Assembly: GCF_002102265.1 (NCBI RefSeq) | Contig: NZ_LQPG01000027.1 | Span: 53,850-117,849, forward strand | DNA: 64,000 nt | Source: Mycolicibacter longobardus | GTDB taxonomy: Bacteria > Actinomycetota > Actinomycetes > Mycobacteriales > Mycobacteriaceae | Direction of reading: 5' to 3' | In this document: in pieces, positions 21,992 through 32,391 of the stretch | Position numbering within the stretch: position 1 is the stretch's first letter | Layout: each line of letters opens with the position of its first letter | Translations under genes and position numbers: made by a program | The notes under the pieces: model-generated | The model's database searches: none | Told to the model about the DNA's origin: nothing | The model's input: only the letters and a program-made list of their open reading frames with translations

Positions 21992-22044
21992 CCGCCGCTC
22001 CGCTTGCGTGCATGCCCGGCTGTCGGCCGCTAGCGTGGTGGGTG

Positions 22045-23424
22045 ATGTCCGTTCGGCCGGCCGACGCACCGACATCCCACGCGCGGGGGGTGCAACGGCT
22101 GCTGGACAGCTACCGGGCCATCCCGGCCCACGCCTCGGTCCGGCTGGCCAAGCCCACCTCCAACCTTTTCCGGATGCGCGCCAAACGCCATGCGCCGGGT
22201 CTGGACACCTCGGGTCTGGTGAGCGTCCTCGCCGTCGACCCGGACAGCCGCACCGCCGATGTCGACGGTATGTGCACCTACGAGGACCTGGTCGCCGCCA
22301 CCCTCCGGTACGGCCTGAGCCCGCTTGTGGTCCCGCAGTTGAAGACGATCACGCTGGGCGGTGCGGTCAGCGGCCTGGGGATCGAGTCGGCGTCGTTCCG
22401 CAACGGGCTGCCGCACGAATCGGTGCTGGAGATGGACATCCTCACCGGCGGCGGCGAGCTGCTGACCGTCTCGCGGCACCAGCACGAGGACCTGTTCCGG
22501 GCATTCCCGAATTCCTATGGCACGTTGGGCTATTCAACCCGGCTGCGGATCGAGCTGGAACCGGTCAAACCGTTTGTGGCGTTGCGGCACATCCGGTTTG
22601 AGTCCCTGGGCGAGCTGGTGGCGACCATGGACCGCATCATCGACACCGGCGGGCTCGACGGGGTCGCGGTGGACTACCTCGACGGGGTGGTGTTCTCCCC
22701 CGCCGAGAACTACCTGTGCGTCGGCATCGAGACCGACACCCCCGGCGCCGTCAGTGACTACACCGGCCAGCAGATCTACTACCGCTCGATCCGGCACGCG
22801 CACGGGATCAAAGACGACCGGCTGACCATCCACGACTACCTGTGGCGCTGGGACACCGACTGGTTCTGGTGCTCACGGGCATTCGGGGCGCAGCGCCCGC
22901 TGGTGCGGCGCGCCTGGCCGCGGCGCTACCGGCGCAGCAGCTTCTACTGGAAGCTGATCGGCTACGACCAGCGGTTCGGCATCGCCGATCGGATCGAGAA
23001 GCGGCACGGCCACCCGCCGCGGGAACGGGTGGTCCAGGACATCGAAGTGCCGCTGGAACGCTGCGGAGAGTTCTTGGACTGGTTCTTCACCCACGTCCCG
23101 ATCGAGCCGGTGTGGCTGTGCCCGCTGAGGCTGCGCAACGAGGAGCACTGGCCGCTGTACCCGATCCGGCCGAACCGCACCTACGTCAACGTCGGGTTCT
23201 GGTCCTCGGTCCCGGCCGGCGCCACCGAGGGGGCCACCAATCGCCTGATCGAGGCCAAGGTGAGCGAACTCGACGGCCACAAGTCGCTGTACTCCGACGC
23301 CTACTACACCCCCGCGGAGTTTGACGAGCTCTACGGCGGTGAAACCTATCGGACGGTCAAGCGGACCTACGACCCCCAGTCGAGGCTGCTGGATCTCTAC
23401 GACAAGGCGGTGCGACGACGATGA
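22045..23424 (+). CDS. FAD-linked oxidoreductase, partner of the fatty-acid methyltransferase (Rv3719-like)
   Basis: The 459-residue protein resembles the DHCR24-like FAD_binding_4 family: the segment VPQLKTITLGGAVSGLGIES carries the FAD-linking loop near residue 105-124. In mycobacteria such a gene next to a CFA-type methyltransferase makes 10-methylstearic (tuberculostearic) acid; the oxidase-like protein reduces the 10-methylene intermediate. The ATG at 22045 fits; the longer open frame upstream is amidase antisense. It overlaps the methyltransferase gene by four bases (ATGA). Confidence 0.85.
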   Translation: MSVRPADAPTSHARGVQRLLDSYRAIPAHASVRLAKPTSNLFRMRAKRHAPGLDTSGLVSVLAVDPDSRTADVDGMCTYEDLVAATLRYGLSPLVVPQLKTITLGGAVSGLGIESASFRNGLPHESVLEMDILTGGGELLTVSRHQHEDLFRAFPNSYGTLGYSTRLRIELEPVKPFVALRHIRFESLGELVATMDRIIDTGGLDGVAVDYLDGVVFSPAENYLCVGIETDTPGAVSDYTGQQIYYRSIRHAHGIKDDRLTIHDYLWRWDTDWFWCSRAFGAQRPLVRRAWPRRYRRSSFYWKLIGYDQRFGIADRIEKRHGHPPRERVVQDIEVPLERCGEFLDWFFTHVPIEPVWLCPLRLRNEEHWPLYPIRPNRTYVNVGFWSSVPAGATEGATNRLIEAKVSELDGHKSLYSDAYYTPAEFDELYGGETYRTVKRTYDPQSRLLDLYDKAVRRR

Positions 23425-24716
23425 CCACCTACAAGGAGCAGACTCACACCGGCCGGCTGAGCCTGGCCGAGGTGCTGGAGGTCCTGTCCACCGACGGCCG
23501 CCTGCCGCTGCGCTTCACCGCCTACGACGGCAGCAGCGCCGGGCCCGACGACGCCACCCTGGGGCTGGACCTGCTGACGCCGCGCGGCACCACCTACCTG
23601 GCCACCGCGCCGGGCGATCTGGGCATGGCCCGCGCCTACATCTCCGGAGACCTGGGGGTGCACGGGGTGCATCCCGGCGATCCCTACCGGCTGCTCAAGG
23701 CGCTCGCTGACGAACTGCACTTCAAGCGGCCCTCGCCGCGGCTGATGGCCAACATCGTGCGCTCGATCGGAATCGAGCACCTGGTGCCGATCGCACCGCC
23801 TCCCCAAGAGGCCCTCCCCCGGTGGCGGCGCGTCGCGGAAGGATTGCGGCACAGTAAGAATCGCGATGCCAGTGCTATTCAGCACCACTACGACGTCTCC
23901 AACGACTTCTACGAATGGGTGCTGGGTCCGTCGATGACCTACACCTGCGCGGTCTACCCGGACCCGGACGCGACGCTGGAGCAGGCCCAGGAGAACAAGT
24001 ACCGGTTGGTCTTCGACAAACTGCGGCTGCGGCCGGGCGATCTGCTGCTCGACGTGGGCTGCGGCTGGGGCGGCATGGTGCGCTACGCGGCGCGCCACGG
24101 GGTGCGGGCCATCGGTGCGACGCTCTCAGCCGAGCAGGCGCGGTGGGCGCAGCGCGCGATCGCCGACGACGGCTTGTCCGAACTGGCCGAAGTGCGGCAC
24201 TGCGACTACCGCGACGTCCGCGAGTCCGATTTCGACGCGGTCTCCTCGATCGGGATGACCGAACACATCGGCGTCGCCAACTACCCGGCCTACTTCGGGT
24301 TCCTCAAGTCCAAGCTGCGTGCCGGCGGCCTGCTGCTCAACCACTGCATCACCCGGGCGGACAACAAGTCCAGCGCGACAGCGGGTGACTTCATCGACCG
24401 CTACGTGTTCCCCGACGGGGAGCTGGCCGGGTCGGGCCGCATTACCAGCGAGATTCAGGACGCCGGCCTGGAGGTGCTGCACACCGAGAACCTCCGCAAC
24501 CACTACGAGCTGACCCTGCGGGATTGGTGCGCAAACCTGGTGGCGCACTGGGACGAGGCCGTTGCCGAGGTCGGATTGGCTACCGCGAAGGTCTGGGGGC
24601 TGTACATGGCCGGTTCACGACTGGGCTTCGAGCACAACGTGATTCAGCTGCACCATGTGCTGGCCGTCAACGGGAGCAATGCCGGTCTGCCGTTGCGCCC
24701 GTGGTGGCGGCCCTAG
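23421..24716 (+). CDS. SAM-dependent CFA-synthase-family fatty-acid methyltransferase (copy 1, Rv3720-like)
   Basis: A 431-residue cyclopropane-fatty-acid-synthase-like enzyme. The SAM loop is LLDVGCGWGGM (210-219). The lipid-handling signatures are QHHYDVSNDFYEW (154-166) and SMTYTCAVYP. Family members methylate the oleoyl double bond to the 10-methylene product, which the upstream flavoprotein reduces to tuberculostearate. Overlap with the upstream gene supports this. A second copy is at 26046-27356. Confidence 0.9.
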   Translation: MTTYKEQTHTGRLSLAEVLEVLSTDGRLPLRFTAYDGSSAGPDDATLGLDLLTPRGTTYLATAPGDLGMARAYISGDLGVHGVHPGDPYRLLKALADELHFKRPSPRLMANIVRSIGIEHLVPIAPPPQEALPRWRRVAEGLRHSKNRDASAIQHHYDVSNDFYEWVLGPSMTYTCAVYPDPDATLEQAQENKYRLVFDKLRLRPGDLLLDVGCGWGGMVRYAARHGVRAIGATLSAEQARWAQRAIADDGLSELAEVRHCDYRDVRESDFDAVSSIGMTEHIGVANYPAYFGFLKSKLRAGGLLLNHCITRADNKSSATAGDFIDRYVFPDGELAGSGRITSEIQDAGLEVLHTENLRNHYELTLRDWCANLVAHWDEAVAEVGLATAKVWGLYMAGSRLGFEHNVIQLHHVLAVNGSNAGLPLRPWWRP

Positions 24717-24727
24717 CGGTTTCGGCC

Positions 24728-25954
24728 TTAGAAGCGCCGGGCGAAGGCCGGGGCCCGCTCCGGACGCACCCCGACCCCGACCAGGTAGGCCGGAATGGCG
24801 GCGATCCACGGAAGCCTGGCGACCAGAGCTCCCAAACCGGCTGGCGGGCTTAGGTTTTTGCCGCGCAGGATCGCGTCCAGCCCCCGGTGCGCCACCCGCT
24901 GAGCCGTTTGGGTCACAACGGTGGGCAGCGTTCGGCGCCGCTGCACGGCGGCCAGATCACGCAGGGTGAGCCGGCCCTGCAGCAGCGGTTCGGCCAGGAT
25001 GGTCGCGGCAGCCACCGCGTCCTGCACCGCCAGGTTGATGCCGACACCGCCCACCGGTGACATCGCGTGCGCGGCGTCACCGATGCACAGCAGTCCGTCG
25101 ATGCTCCAGTGCCGCAACCGATTCACCCGGACATCCAGGTGTTTGACGTCGTCCAACGTACGCAGCGCCTGCACCGAATCCGCCGCATCGGGAATGAGTT
25201 CGACGACGTCGCGGCGGAACGCTTCGATTCCGCGCGCCCTCATGTCCGCGTCGGTGCCCTTGCGCCCCAGGTAGGCCACCTGAAAGTAGCCCTGGCGCGG
25301 AATCATGATCGCCGCCCGGCCCGGGCCGAGCCGGGGCAGCAGGGTGGGTTCGGCGTCGCGGTCGTTCGGCAGCCGGAACCACCACACGTCGAAGTTCACC
25401 GGAAACTCGCGGGCGTTCAGACCGGCTTCGTGTCGCGCGATCGACCATCGGCCGTCGCAGGCCACGGTGAGGTCGGCGCGCAGTTCGCCGGGGCCGTCGG
25501 GGTCCCGGTAGCGCACTCCGGCCACCCGGCCGTTCTCGTGCAGCAGACCGGTGACCTCGGTCTGCATCCGCAAGGTGAACGTCGGCTCGGTCTGCGCGGC
25601 CTCGGCGAGCAGATTGAGCAGGTCCCACTGCGGCACCATCGCGATGTACGGGTGCGGCTGGCGACGCAGCCGGCCGAAGTCGACCATGGTGACCTCGCGC
25701 CCGGCCACGTCGAGGGTGACCTGGTGGATCTCGCTGTAGGCCAGCGTGGCAAAGCGCTCCCACAGCCCCAGTTCGTCGAGAAGCCGCAGCGTGGTGGGGT
25801 GCACGGTGTCGCCACGGAAGTCGCGCAGGAAGTCGGCGTGCTTCTCCAGCAACGTCACCTCGACGCCGGCACGGGCCAGCAGCAGGCCGAGCACCATGCC
25901 CGCGGGACCGCCGCCGACGATTGCGCAGCTGGTGGTGTCGGCCGTGTTGCCCAT
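24728..25954 (-). CDS. FAD-dependent monooxygenase (PHBH/UbiH-like)
   Basis: The 408-residue flavoprotein has CAIVGGGPAGMVLGL (11-25), the DG motif VACDGRWS, and LLCIGDAAHAMSPVGGVGINLAVQDA in two stretches near 290, the group A flavin monooxygenase layout. The substrate cannot be told. It lies on the opposite strand between two methyltransferase genes, so it is probably independent of them, although a lipid-modification role is conceivable. The C-terminus is hydrophobic (GALVARLPWIAAIPAYLVGVGV) and may touch the membrane. Confidence 0.85.
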   Translation of the reverse strand: MGNTADTTSCAIVGGGPAGMVLGLLLARAGVEVTLLEKHADFLRDFRGDTVHPTTLRLLDELGLWERFATLAYSEIHQVTLDVAGREVTMVDFGRLRRQPHPYIAMVPQWDLLNLLAEAAQTEPTFTLRMQTEVTGLLHENGRVAGVRYRDPDGPGELRADLTVACDGRWSIARHEAGLNAREFPVNFDVWWFRLPNDRDAEPTLLPRLGPGRAAIMIPRQGYFQVAYLGRKGTDADMRARGIEAFRRDVVELIPDAADSVQALRTLDDVKHLDVRVNRLRHWSIDGLLCIGDAAHAMSPVGGVGINLAVQDAVAAATILAEPLLQGRLTLRDLAAVQRRRTLPTVVTQTAQRVAHRGLDAILRGKNLSPPAGLGALVARLPWIAAIPAYLVGVGVRPERAPAFARRF

Positions 25955-26045
25955 CGGGGTGCCAGGTTACGCGTGTTTGAGGTGGCGTCCGCGCGGTTAT
26001 CCGCATCTGGGTTAGGGGACACACGATGCCAGGGGGAGCACCACC

Positions 26046-27356
26046 ATGTTGAAAACGCTTACGAAGGACGCCCAGACCACCACGAACGGCAAGCTGGGGT
26101 TGGCCGAGGTTCTGCGACTGCTCTCCGGCGGGGGCCAACCGCCGGTCAAGGTCACCGCCTATGACGGCAGCAGTGTCGGTCCTGACGACGCCGAGCTGGC
26201 CGTGGACCTGCTGAACCCACGGGCCACCACTTATCTGGCCACGTCACTCGGTCAACTGGGGATCGCCCGGTCCTACATCGCAGGCGATCTGGAACTGCGC
26301 GGCGTGCACCCGGGAAACCCCTACGAGATGCTCAAGGCCCTGGCAGACCTGGAATTCAAACAGCCGTCGCCGCAGACGCTCGTCAACATCGTCCGCTCGA
26401 TCGGCCTGAAGCACCTGAAGCCGATCGCGCCGCCACCGGAGGAAGCGCCGGCCAAGTGGCGCCGCACCGCGGCGGGGTTGCGCCACTCCAAGGCCCGCGA
26501 CGCGGCCGCGATCCACCACCACTACGACGTGTCCAACACCTTCTACGAATGGGTGCTGGGCCCCTCGATGACCTACACCTGCGCGATCTACCCGAGCGCC
26601 GACGCGACGCTGGAGGAGGCCCAGGAGAACAAGTACCGGCTGATCTTCGAGAAGCTGCGCCTGCAGCCGGGTGACCGCCTGCTCGACGTGGGCTGCGGGT
26701 GGGGCGGCATGGTGCGCTACGCGGCGCGGCGCGGTGTGCGCGCCATCGGAGCGACACTCGCGGCCGAACAGGTCGCGTGGGGTAAGCAGGCGATCGAGGC
26801 CGAGGGGCTGTCCGACCTGGCCGAGGTGCGGCACTGCGACTACCGCGACGTCGGTGAATCCGATTTCGACGCGATCTCCTCGATCGGGCTCACCGAGCAC
26901 ATCGGGGTGAAGAACTACCCGTCCTACTTCAGGTTCCTCAAGTCGAAACTGCGCACCGGTGGCCTGCTGCTCAACCACTGCATCACGACGGCGGACAATT
27001 CGGTCTACAAGGGCGACCCCTTCACCGACCGGTACGTCTTCCCCGACGGCGAGATCACCGGCGTGGGGAGCATCATCGCCGAGATCCAGCAGACCGGTTT
27101 CGAGATCCTGCACGAGGAGGACTTCCGGCTCCACTACGCCAGGACGTTGCGCGCCTGGTGCCAGAACCTGGTCGACCATTGGGACGAGGCCGTCGCCGAG
27201 GTCGGACTGGGCCGCGCCAAGGTGTGGGGTCTGTACATGGCGGCGTCGGTACTCGGCTTCGAGCGCAACCAATGTCAGTTACACCACGTGCTGGCCAGCA
27301 ACGTCGACGACCACGGCCGCGACGACCTGCCGATGCGGCCCTGGTGGACTCCCTAG
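26046..27356 (+). CDS. SAM-dependent CFA-synthase-family fatty-acid methyltransferase (copy 2)
   Basis: A 436-residue paralog of the enzyme at 23421 with the same motifs: HHHYDVSNTFYEW, SMTYTCAIYP and LLDVGCGWGGM. The two copies are highly similar over their full length, which points to a fairly recent duplication split by the flavin monooxygenase gene. This copy has its own upstream region (25955-26045) and no flavin reductase next to it. It may share the reductase of copy 1 or act on another double bond. Confidence 0.9.
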   Translation: MLKTLTKDAQTTTNGKLGLAEVLRLLSGGGQPPVKVTAYDGSSVGPDDAELAVDLLNPRATTYLATSLGQLGIARSYIAGDLELRGVHPGNPYEMLKALADLEFKQPSPQTLVNIVRSIGLKHLKPIAPPPEEAPAKWRRTAAGLRHSKARDAAAIHHHYDVSNTFYEWVLGPSMTYTCAIYPSADATLEEAQENKYRLIFEKLRLQPGDRLLDVGCGWGGMVRYAARRGVRAIGATLAAEQVAWGKQAIEAEGLSDLAEVRHCDYRDVGESDFDAISSIGLTEHIGVKNYPSYFRFLKSKLRTGGLLLNHCITTADNSVYKGDPFTDRYVFPDGEITGVGSIIAEIQQTGFEILHEEDFRLHYARTLRAWCQNLVDHWDEAVAEVGLGRAKVWGLYMAASVLGFERNQCQLHHVLASNVDDHGRDDLPMRPWWTP

Positions 27357-27360
27357 GCGG

Positions 27361-29307
27361 TCAGTCGCCGCCGATGCGACGGGCGCCCAGTTCGTTCTGC
27401 AACAACTCCAGCGCGGCCTCTTCGGGGTCGCGGCGCGGCGCGGGGTCCGCGGAGGCATCTCCGGCAGCCTCGGCCAGCATGGCCTCCTCGTCGGCCTGCC
27501 GAACCGAGTCCGCCTCGACCGGTGCGGGTGCGGCCTCCCGGCCCGCCTCCGGGGGCGGTCCCCCGGCCTCGCAACGCACCCGCCAGTTCACCCCGAGGGC
27601 GTCCTTGAGCGCCTCGGTGATGACATCGGTGTTGCGCGGTTCGGAGAGTCGCCTGGCCAGCGAGGCTGTTCCGTGGGTCAGCACCAGGGTGTTGCCGTCC
27701 ACCGTGCGCACGGTCGCGTCGGCCAGCATCGCTTCGGTGGAGCGGCTGCGCTGACGCACCTTTTCGCGCACCGTGGTCCACATCGCGCGCACGGCGGCGA
27801 CGTCGGGTTCGCCCGGGGTTGTTGCCGCGGCAGGGACCGGTGTTGGGGGCGGCGCGGGTTCCGGTTCGGGCCGCGGCGCCGGCGGTGGGACGGGCTCGGG
27901 TTCGGGTGTGGGAGCCGGAGCAGCCACCGGCTCGGGTGCGGCCGGAGGTGTGGGCGCAGGGGCGGGCTCGGGCGCCTGGGAGCGGCGAGTGAACTGCTTG
28001 CCGGCCGGGGGCGACGAGCCCTCGGGCGAGGAGAGACCCGGTCGCACAGACCCGGCCGGGGGCGACGAGCCCTCGGGCGAGGAGAGACCCGGCCGCATAG
28101 ACCCGGCCGATGGGCCGGCCGACCCCGCCGGGATCGACATGTCCAGCCGGCCCTCGATGCGCTCCACCCGCTGCAGCAGCGCAGCTTCGGTGTCGGCGGC
28201 CGAGGGCAGCAGCAGCCGGGCGCACACCACCTCCAGCAGCAGCCGGGGGGCGGTCGCGCCACGCATCTCACCGAGGCCGGCGTGCACCACCTCGGCGTAG
28301 CGGGCCAGGGTGGCCGGCCCCAGCCGGGCGGCCTGCTCATGCATCCGCTCGAGCATGTCCTCCGGCGCGTCGACCACACCCTTGGCCACCGCGTCCGGAA
28401 CGGCCTGCAGCACGATCAGGTCCCGGAACCGCTCCAGCAGGTCGATGGCGAACCGGCGCGGGTCGTGGCCGGCGTCCACAACCGCCTCCACCGCCCCGAA
28501 CACCGATGCGGCATCCCCGGCCGCCAGCGCATCGACAGCCTCATCGATCAGAGCGACGTCGGTGGCGCCCAACAGGCCCAGCGCCCGCTGATAGTGGACG
28601 TGATCAATGCCGGACTCGTCCTTCTCCGATCCGGCCAGCAGCTGGTCGAGCACCGACAGGGTGTCACGCGGCGATCCGCCGCCGGCGCGGATCACCAGTG
28701 GATACACCGCGTCGTCGACGGCGACGTGTTCCTGCTCGCAGATCCGCCCGATCAGCTCACGCATGGTCCGCGGGGCCAGCAGCCGGAACGGATAGTGGTG
28801 GGTGCGTGACCGGATGGTCGGCAGCACCTTCTCCGGCTCCGTGGTGGCGAACACGAAGATCAGGTGGTCGGGCGGCTCCTCGACGATCTTGAGCAGCGCG
28901 TTGAATCCCGCGGTGGTCACCATGTGCGCTTCATCGATGATGAAGATCCGGTAGCGCGACTGGGCCGGAGCGTAGAAGGCGCGATCCCGCAGATCCCGGG
29001 TGTCGTCCACCCCGCCGTGGCTGGCCGCGTCGAGTTCGACGACGTCGATGCTGCCCGGCCCGTTGGGGGCCAGCGCCACGCAGGAGTCGCATGTCCCGCA
29101 CGGCGTGGGAGTGGGGCCCTGCGCACAGTTCAGCGACCGGGCCAGGATCCGCGCCGACGACGTCTTGCCGCAGCCCCGCGGCCCGGAGAACAGATAGGCG
29201 TGGTTGATCCGGCCCGCCGACAGCGCGGTGCACAGCGGTTCGGTGACGTGCTCCTGCCCCACCACTTCGGCGAAGGTTGCCGGCCGGTACTTGCGGTAGA
29301 GCGCCAC
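27361..29307 (-). CDS. dnaX: DNA polymerase III subunit gamma/tau
   Basis: The clamp-loader motor subunit, 648 residues. The AAA+ part has GPRGCGKTS (42-50), a four-Cys zinc module (LNCAQGPTPTPCGTCDSC), FIIDEAHMV (Walker B) and a sensor ATTEPEK. The C-terminal half has a long Pro/Glu linker with a 17-residue tandem repeat and then the tau-specific domain. It is longer than the 578-residue M. tuberculosis protein, mainly in the linker. GTG is the start. No slippery heptamer for gamma was identified. Confidence 0.95.
   Translation of the reverse strand: MALYRKYRPATFAEVVGQEHVTEPLCTALSAGRINHAYLFSGPRGCGKTSSARILARSLNCAQGPTPTPCGTCDSCVALAPNGPGSIDVVELDAASHGGVDDTRDLRDRAFYAPAQSRYRIFIIDEAHMVTTAGFNALLKIVEEPPDHLIFVFATTEPEKVLPTIRSRTHHYPFRLLAPRTMRELIGRICEQEHVAVDDAVYPLVIRAGGGSPRDTLSVLDQLLAGSEKDESGIDHVHYQRALGLLGATDVALIDEAVDALAAGDAASVFGAVEAVVDAGHDPRRFAIDLLERFRDLIVLQAVPDAVAKGVVDAPEDMLERMHEQAARLGPATLARYAEVVHAGLGEMRGATAPRLLLEVVCARLLLPSAADTEAALLQRVERIEGRLDMSIPAGSAGPSAGSMRPGLSSPEGSSPPAGSVRPGLSSPEGSSPPAGKQFTRRSQAPEPAPAPTPPAAPEPVAAPAPTPEPEPVPPPAPRPEPEPAPPPTPVPAAATTPGEPDVAAVRAMWTTVREKVRQRSRSTEAMLADATVRTVDGNTLVLTHGTASLARRLSEPRNTDVITEALKDALGVNWRVRCEAGGPPPEAGREAAPAPVEADSVRQADEEAMLAEAAGDASADPAPRRDPEEAALELLQNELGARRIGGD
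28001..28102 (-). repeat. 51-bp in-frame tandem repeat in dnaX
   Basis: Two adjacent 51-bp units (28001-28051 and 28052-28102) differ at very few bases and a partial third follows. Each encodes 17 residues of the type RPGLSSPEGSSPPAGS in the linker before the tau domain. A period divisible by three keeps the frame, so copy number can vary without loss of function. It is a candidate strain-typing locus. Confidence 0.88.
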
Positions 29308-29361
29308 GCCAGCAGGGTACTTGCTCGGACCGACGCCGGTGCAGGCCCGGCAGCCAGCGCG

Positions 29362-29967
29362 CTACACCTTCGGGCGCAGATAGCCCAAGGTGTTGTACGC
29401 GGGGCTGAAGTCACGCCAGTTCAATGTCACGAACATCCGGCCGCCGGAGTTCTGATCGGCCGTCTCGTACCGGAACAGGGGCCCGCTGCCGCGAACGTCC
29501 GTGACCACCGCGGCATGCCCGTATTCGCTGACGAACCCGCCGGGACCGTAGACGACGATGTCGCCGACCTGCGGCTCGTTGGCGCCGCCGGCGAACGGAA
29601 CCTGCTCGAAGAATGCACCCAGGCCGTTGGTGCCGAAATGCTCGTAGAGATCGAAGGCATTGCCGCTGGGGTCTCGGTTCCGCCATGCGTAACCCAGCGC
29701 CTGGATGTAGTGCTGAATCAGCGGATAGCACTGGCCGTCGCCGTACATCACCGGATTGCCCAGGGCGGCATCGGCAGCGGCGCGCCGGTAGACGTCGAGT
29801 CCGTCGGCGACCCTCGGCGGCAGGGAACGGGCCTCATCGGGGCCGACATCTGCGGCCTGCACTGACGGAGGGTCGGGCGGCCGATCCGGCACTGCGTACG
29901 CCGCGGGAACCTGGCCCAGGGCAAGTAAAGCTGCCGCCAGCACCGCGTAGCCCCGGGTACGTGGCAT
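29362..29967 (-). CDS. Secreted CHAP-domain protein (putative peptidoglycan amidase/endopeptidase)
   Basis: A 201-residue protein with a signal peptide (GYAVLAAALLALGQVPAAYA) and a CHAP-like domain. The nucleophile Cys is in GDGQCYPLIQHYI and the His in EYGHAAVVT, with the typical VGDIVVYGPGG between. CHAP enzymes cut peptidoglycan cross-links or stems. The ATG at 29967 lies one base from the aspC stop, so it is probably cotranscribed with aspC. M. tuberculosis has no gene between dnaX and Rv3722c, so this is an insertion. Confidence 0.82.
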   Translation of the reverse strand: MPRTRGYAVLAAALLALGQVPAAYAVPDRPPDPPSVQAADVGPDEARSLPPRVADGLDVYRRAAADAALGNPVMYGDGQCYPLIQHYIQALGYAWRNRDPSGNAFDLYEHFGTNGLGAFFEQVPFAGGANEPQVGDIVVYGPGGFVSEYGHAAVVTDVRGSGPLFRYETADQNSGGRMFVTLNWRDFSPAYNTLGYLRPKV

Positions 29968-29968
29968 G

Positions 29969-31255
<1,287 letters not shown>

Positions 31256-31280
31256 TCACCATCGAAGGCCCGACACATGA

Positions 31281-31368
31281 GGGGACCCCGCGCACCCGCC
31301 AGAGCCCATTGACCCTTGCTGCCTTCCGGCCCTGGGGGAGTTCACAGGATAGACGCCGCGCGGGGTCC
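31281..31368 (-). ncRNA. ffs: 4.5S signal recognition particle RNA
   Basis: Read on the minus strand, the 5' end GGACCCCGCGC pairs with the 3' end GCGCGGGGTCC. The apex carries the universal SRP core: CCAGGGCCGGAAGGCAGCAAGG, i.e. the GGAA tetraloop flanked by the asymmetric internal loops that Ffh binds. The position between aspC and tRNA-Ser agrees with M. tuberculosis. The ends are placed by the closing stem and are approximate to a few bases. Confidence 0.92.
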
Positions 31369-31461
31369 ACAGCAGAGTCTAGCGGCGGTCGCCAGCGCGG
31401 CGAAGCCGGGCGGGACGAGCAGCGCGTGGCCGCTGCGGAAGTCTCAGCTACCATTGCCGAC

Positions 31462-31547
31462 GGAGGATTCGCCTAGTGGCCTATGGCGCTCGCCTGGAAC
31501 GCGGGTTGGGTTAATAGCCCTCAGGGGTTCAAATCCCCTATCCTCCG
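31462..31547 (+). tRNA. tRNA-Ser (GGA)
   Basis: The acceptor arms GGAGGAT (31462-31468) and ATCCTCC (31540-31546) pair perfectly, followed by discriminator G. The anticodon stem CTCGC/GCGGG holds the loop CTGGAAC, giving anticodon GGA. A long class II variable arm follows, then the T arm GGGG-TTCAAAT-CCCC. CCA is not encoded. It is flanked by ffs upstream (opposite strand) and a strong hairpin downstream. Confidence 0.95.
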
Positions 31548-31552
31548 CACCC

Positions 31553-31602
31553 GATTCAGGTGCGGCCGGACCGAGAGATCAAGGTCCGGTCGCACCTGAA
31601 TC
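31553..31602 (+). terminator. 20-bp hairpin after tRNA-Ser
   Basis: Arms 31553-31572 (GATTCAGGTGCGGCCGGACC) and 31583-31602 are reverse complements with a single G/T wobble around a 10-base loop. It starts six bases past the tRNA and has no U tract. It most likely ends or processes the tRNA transcript before lucA. Confidence 0.75.
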
Positions 31603-31628
31603 ACCAGCTGACGAGCATGGGAGGTGGC

Positions 31629-32360
31629 GTGAGTCGCACCGTCGCTACGGTTTGGCACGCGTCGCTCTCGACTCTCGCCGCCATTCTGTACTTCCTGTTC
31701 GTGCTGCCGCGGTGGTGGGAGCTGACCGGCTTCAGCCCGCACGTGCTGGGCACCGTGATGCGGGTGATCCTCGGACTGCTGGTCGCCGCGACGGCGCTGC
31801 CGGTGGCGGCGGCGTTGAAGCAGGCCCGCAAGCCGGAGTTCGGCACGCCGCAGCTGGCGCTGACACTGCTCACCGGTGCGCTGGTGGCCCCCGTCGTGGC
31901 CGGCGCGTTGATCGCCGGCACGGCTATCAGCGAGATCTGGTTGTCGCTGGACAGCGCCGGCATGGTCCTGTTCGGGATCTACGGGGCCGCGGCCGCGATC
32001 GCACTGCTGGGGATCGGCGCGTTCTACCTGGCGTTCGTCGCCGAGATGCCGCCGCCACCGCCGAAACCGATCAAGCCCAAGGCCGAGAAGCAGCCCAAGC
32101 AGCGGCGTCGATGGGGAAAGAAGGCCGGCGCAGCCACGGCTGAGGAGTCCGAAACGGACGACGAAGCCGACGACGAGGCTGCCGAGGCCACCGAGGCCGC
32201 CGACGACGAGGACGAGACCGTCGAAGCCGAAGAGACCGTCGAAGCCGAAGAGACCGTCGAGTCGGCGGGCGACGAGACAGCAGACGCCGAAGCGCTGGCA
32301 CCGGCCGGCGGCGAGAAGCTGCGCCCGTCCGGCAAGCGCCGCGCGAAAAAGGACCAGTAG
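31629..32360 (+). CDS. lucA: LucA-like membrane protein (lipid uptake coordinator, Rv3723)
   Basis: The position just after tRNA-Ser and the layout match Rv3723 (LucA), which in M. tuberculosis stabilises Mce1 and Mce4 fatty-acid and cholesterol importers. Four hydrophobic helices span residues about 13-130. A proline/lysine linker follows, then a long acidic tail with a repeated six-residue unit (ETVEAE, three times, 18-bp DNA repeat near 32214-32262). GTG 31629 has GGGAGG five bases upstream; ATG 31617 is the alternative. The acidic tail is probably cytoplasmic. Confidence 0.82.
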   Translation: MSRTVATVWHASLSTLAAILYFLFVLPRWWELTGFSPHVLGTVMRVILGLLVAATALPVAAALKQARKPEFGTPQLALTLLTGALVAPVVAGALIAGTAISEIWLSLDSAGMVLFGIYGAAAAIALLGIGAFYLAFVAEMPPPPPKPIKPKAEKQPKQRRRWGKKAGAATAEESETDDEADDEAAEATEAADDEDETVEAEETVEAEETVESAGDETADAEALAPAGGEKLRPSGKRRAKKDQ

Positions 32361-32391
32361 GGCCGATCCGGCCGGACTACCCTGTGCAGCT

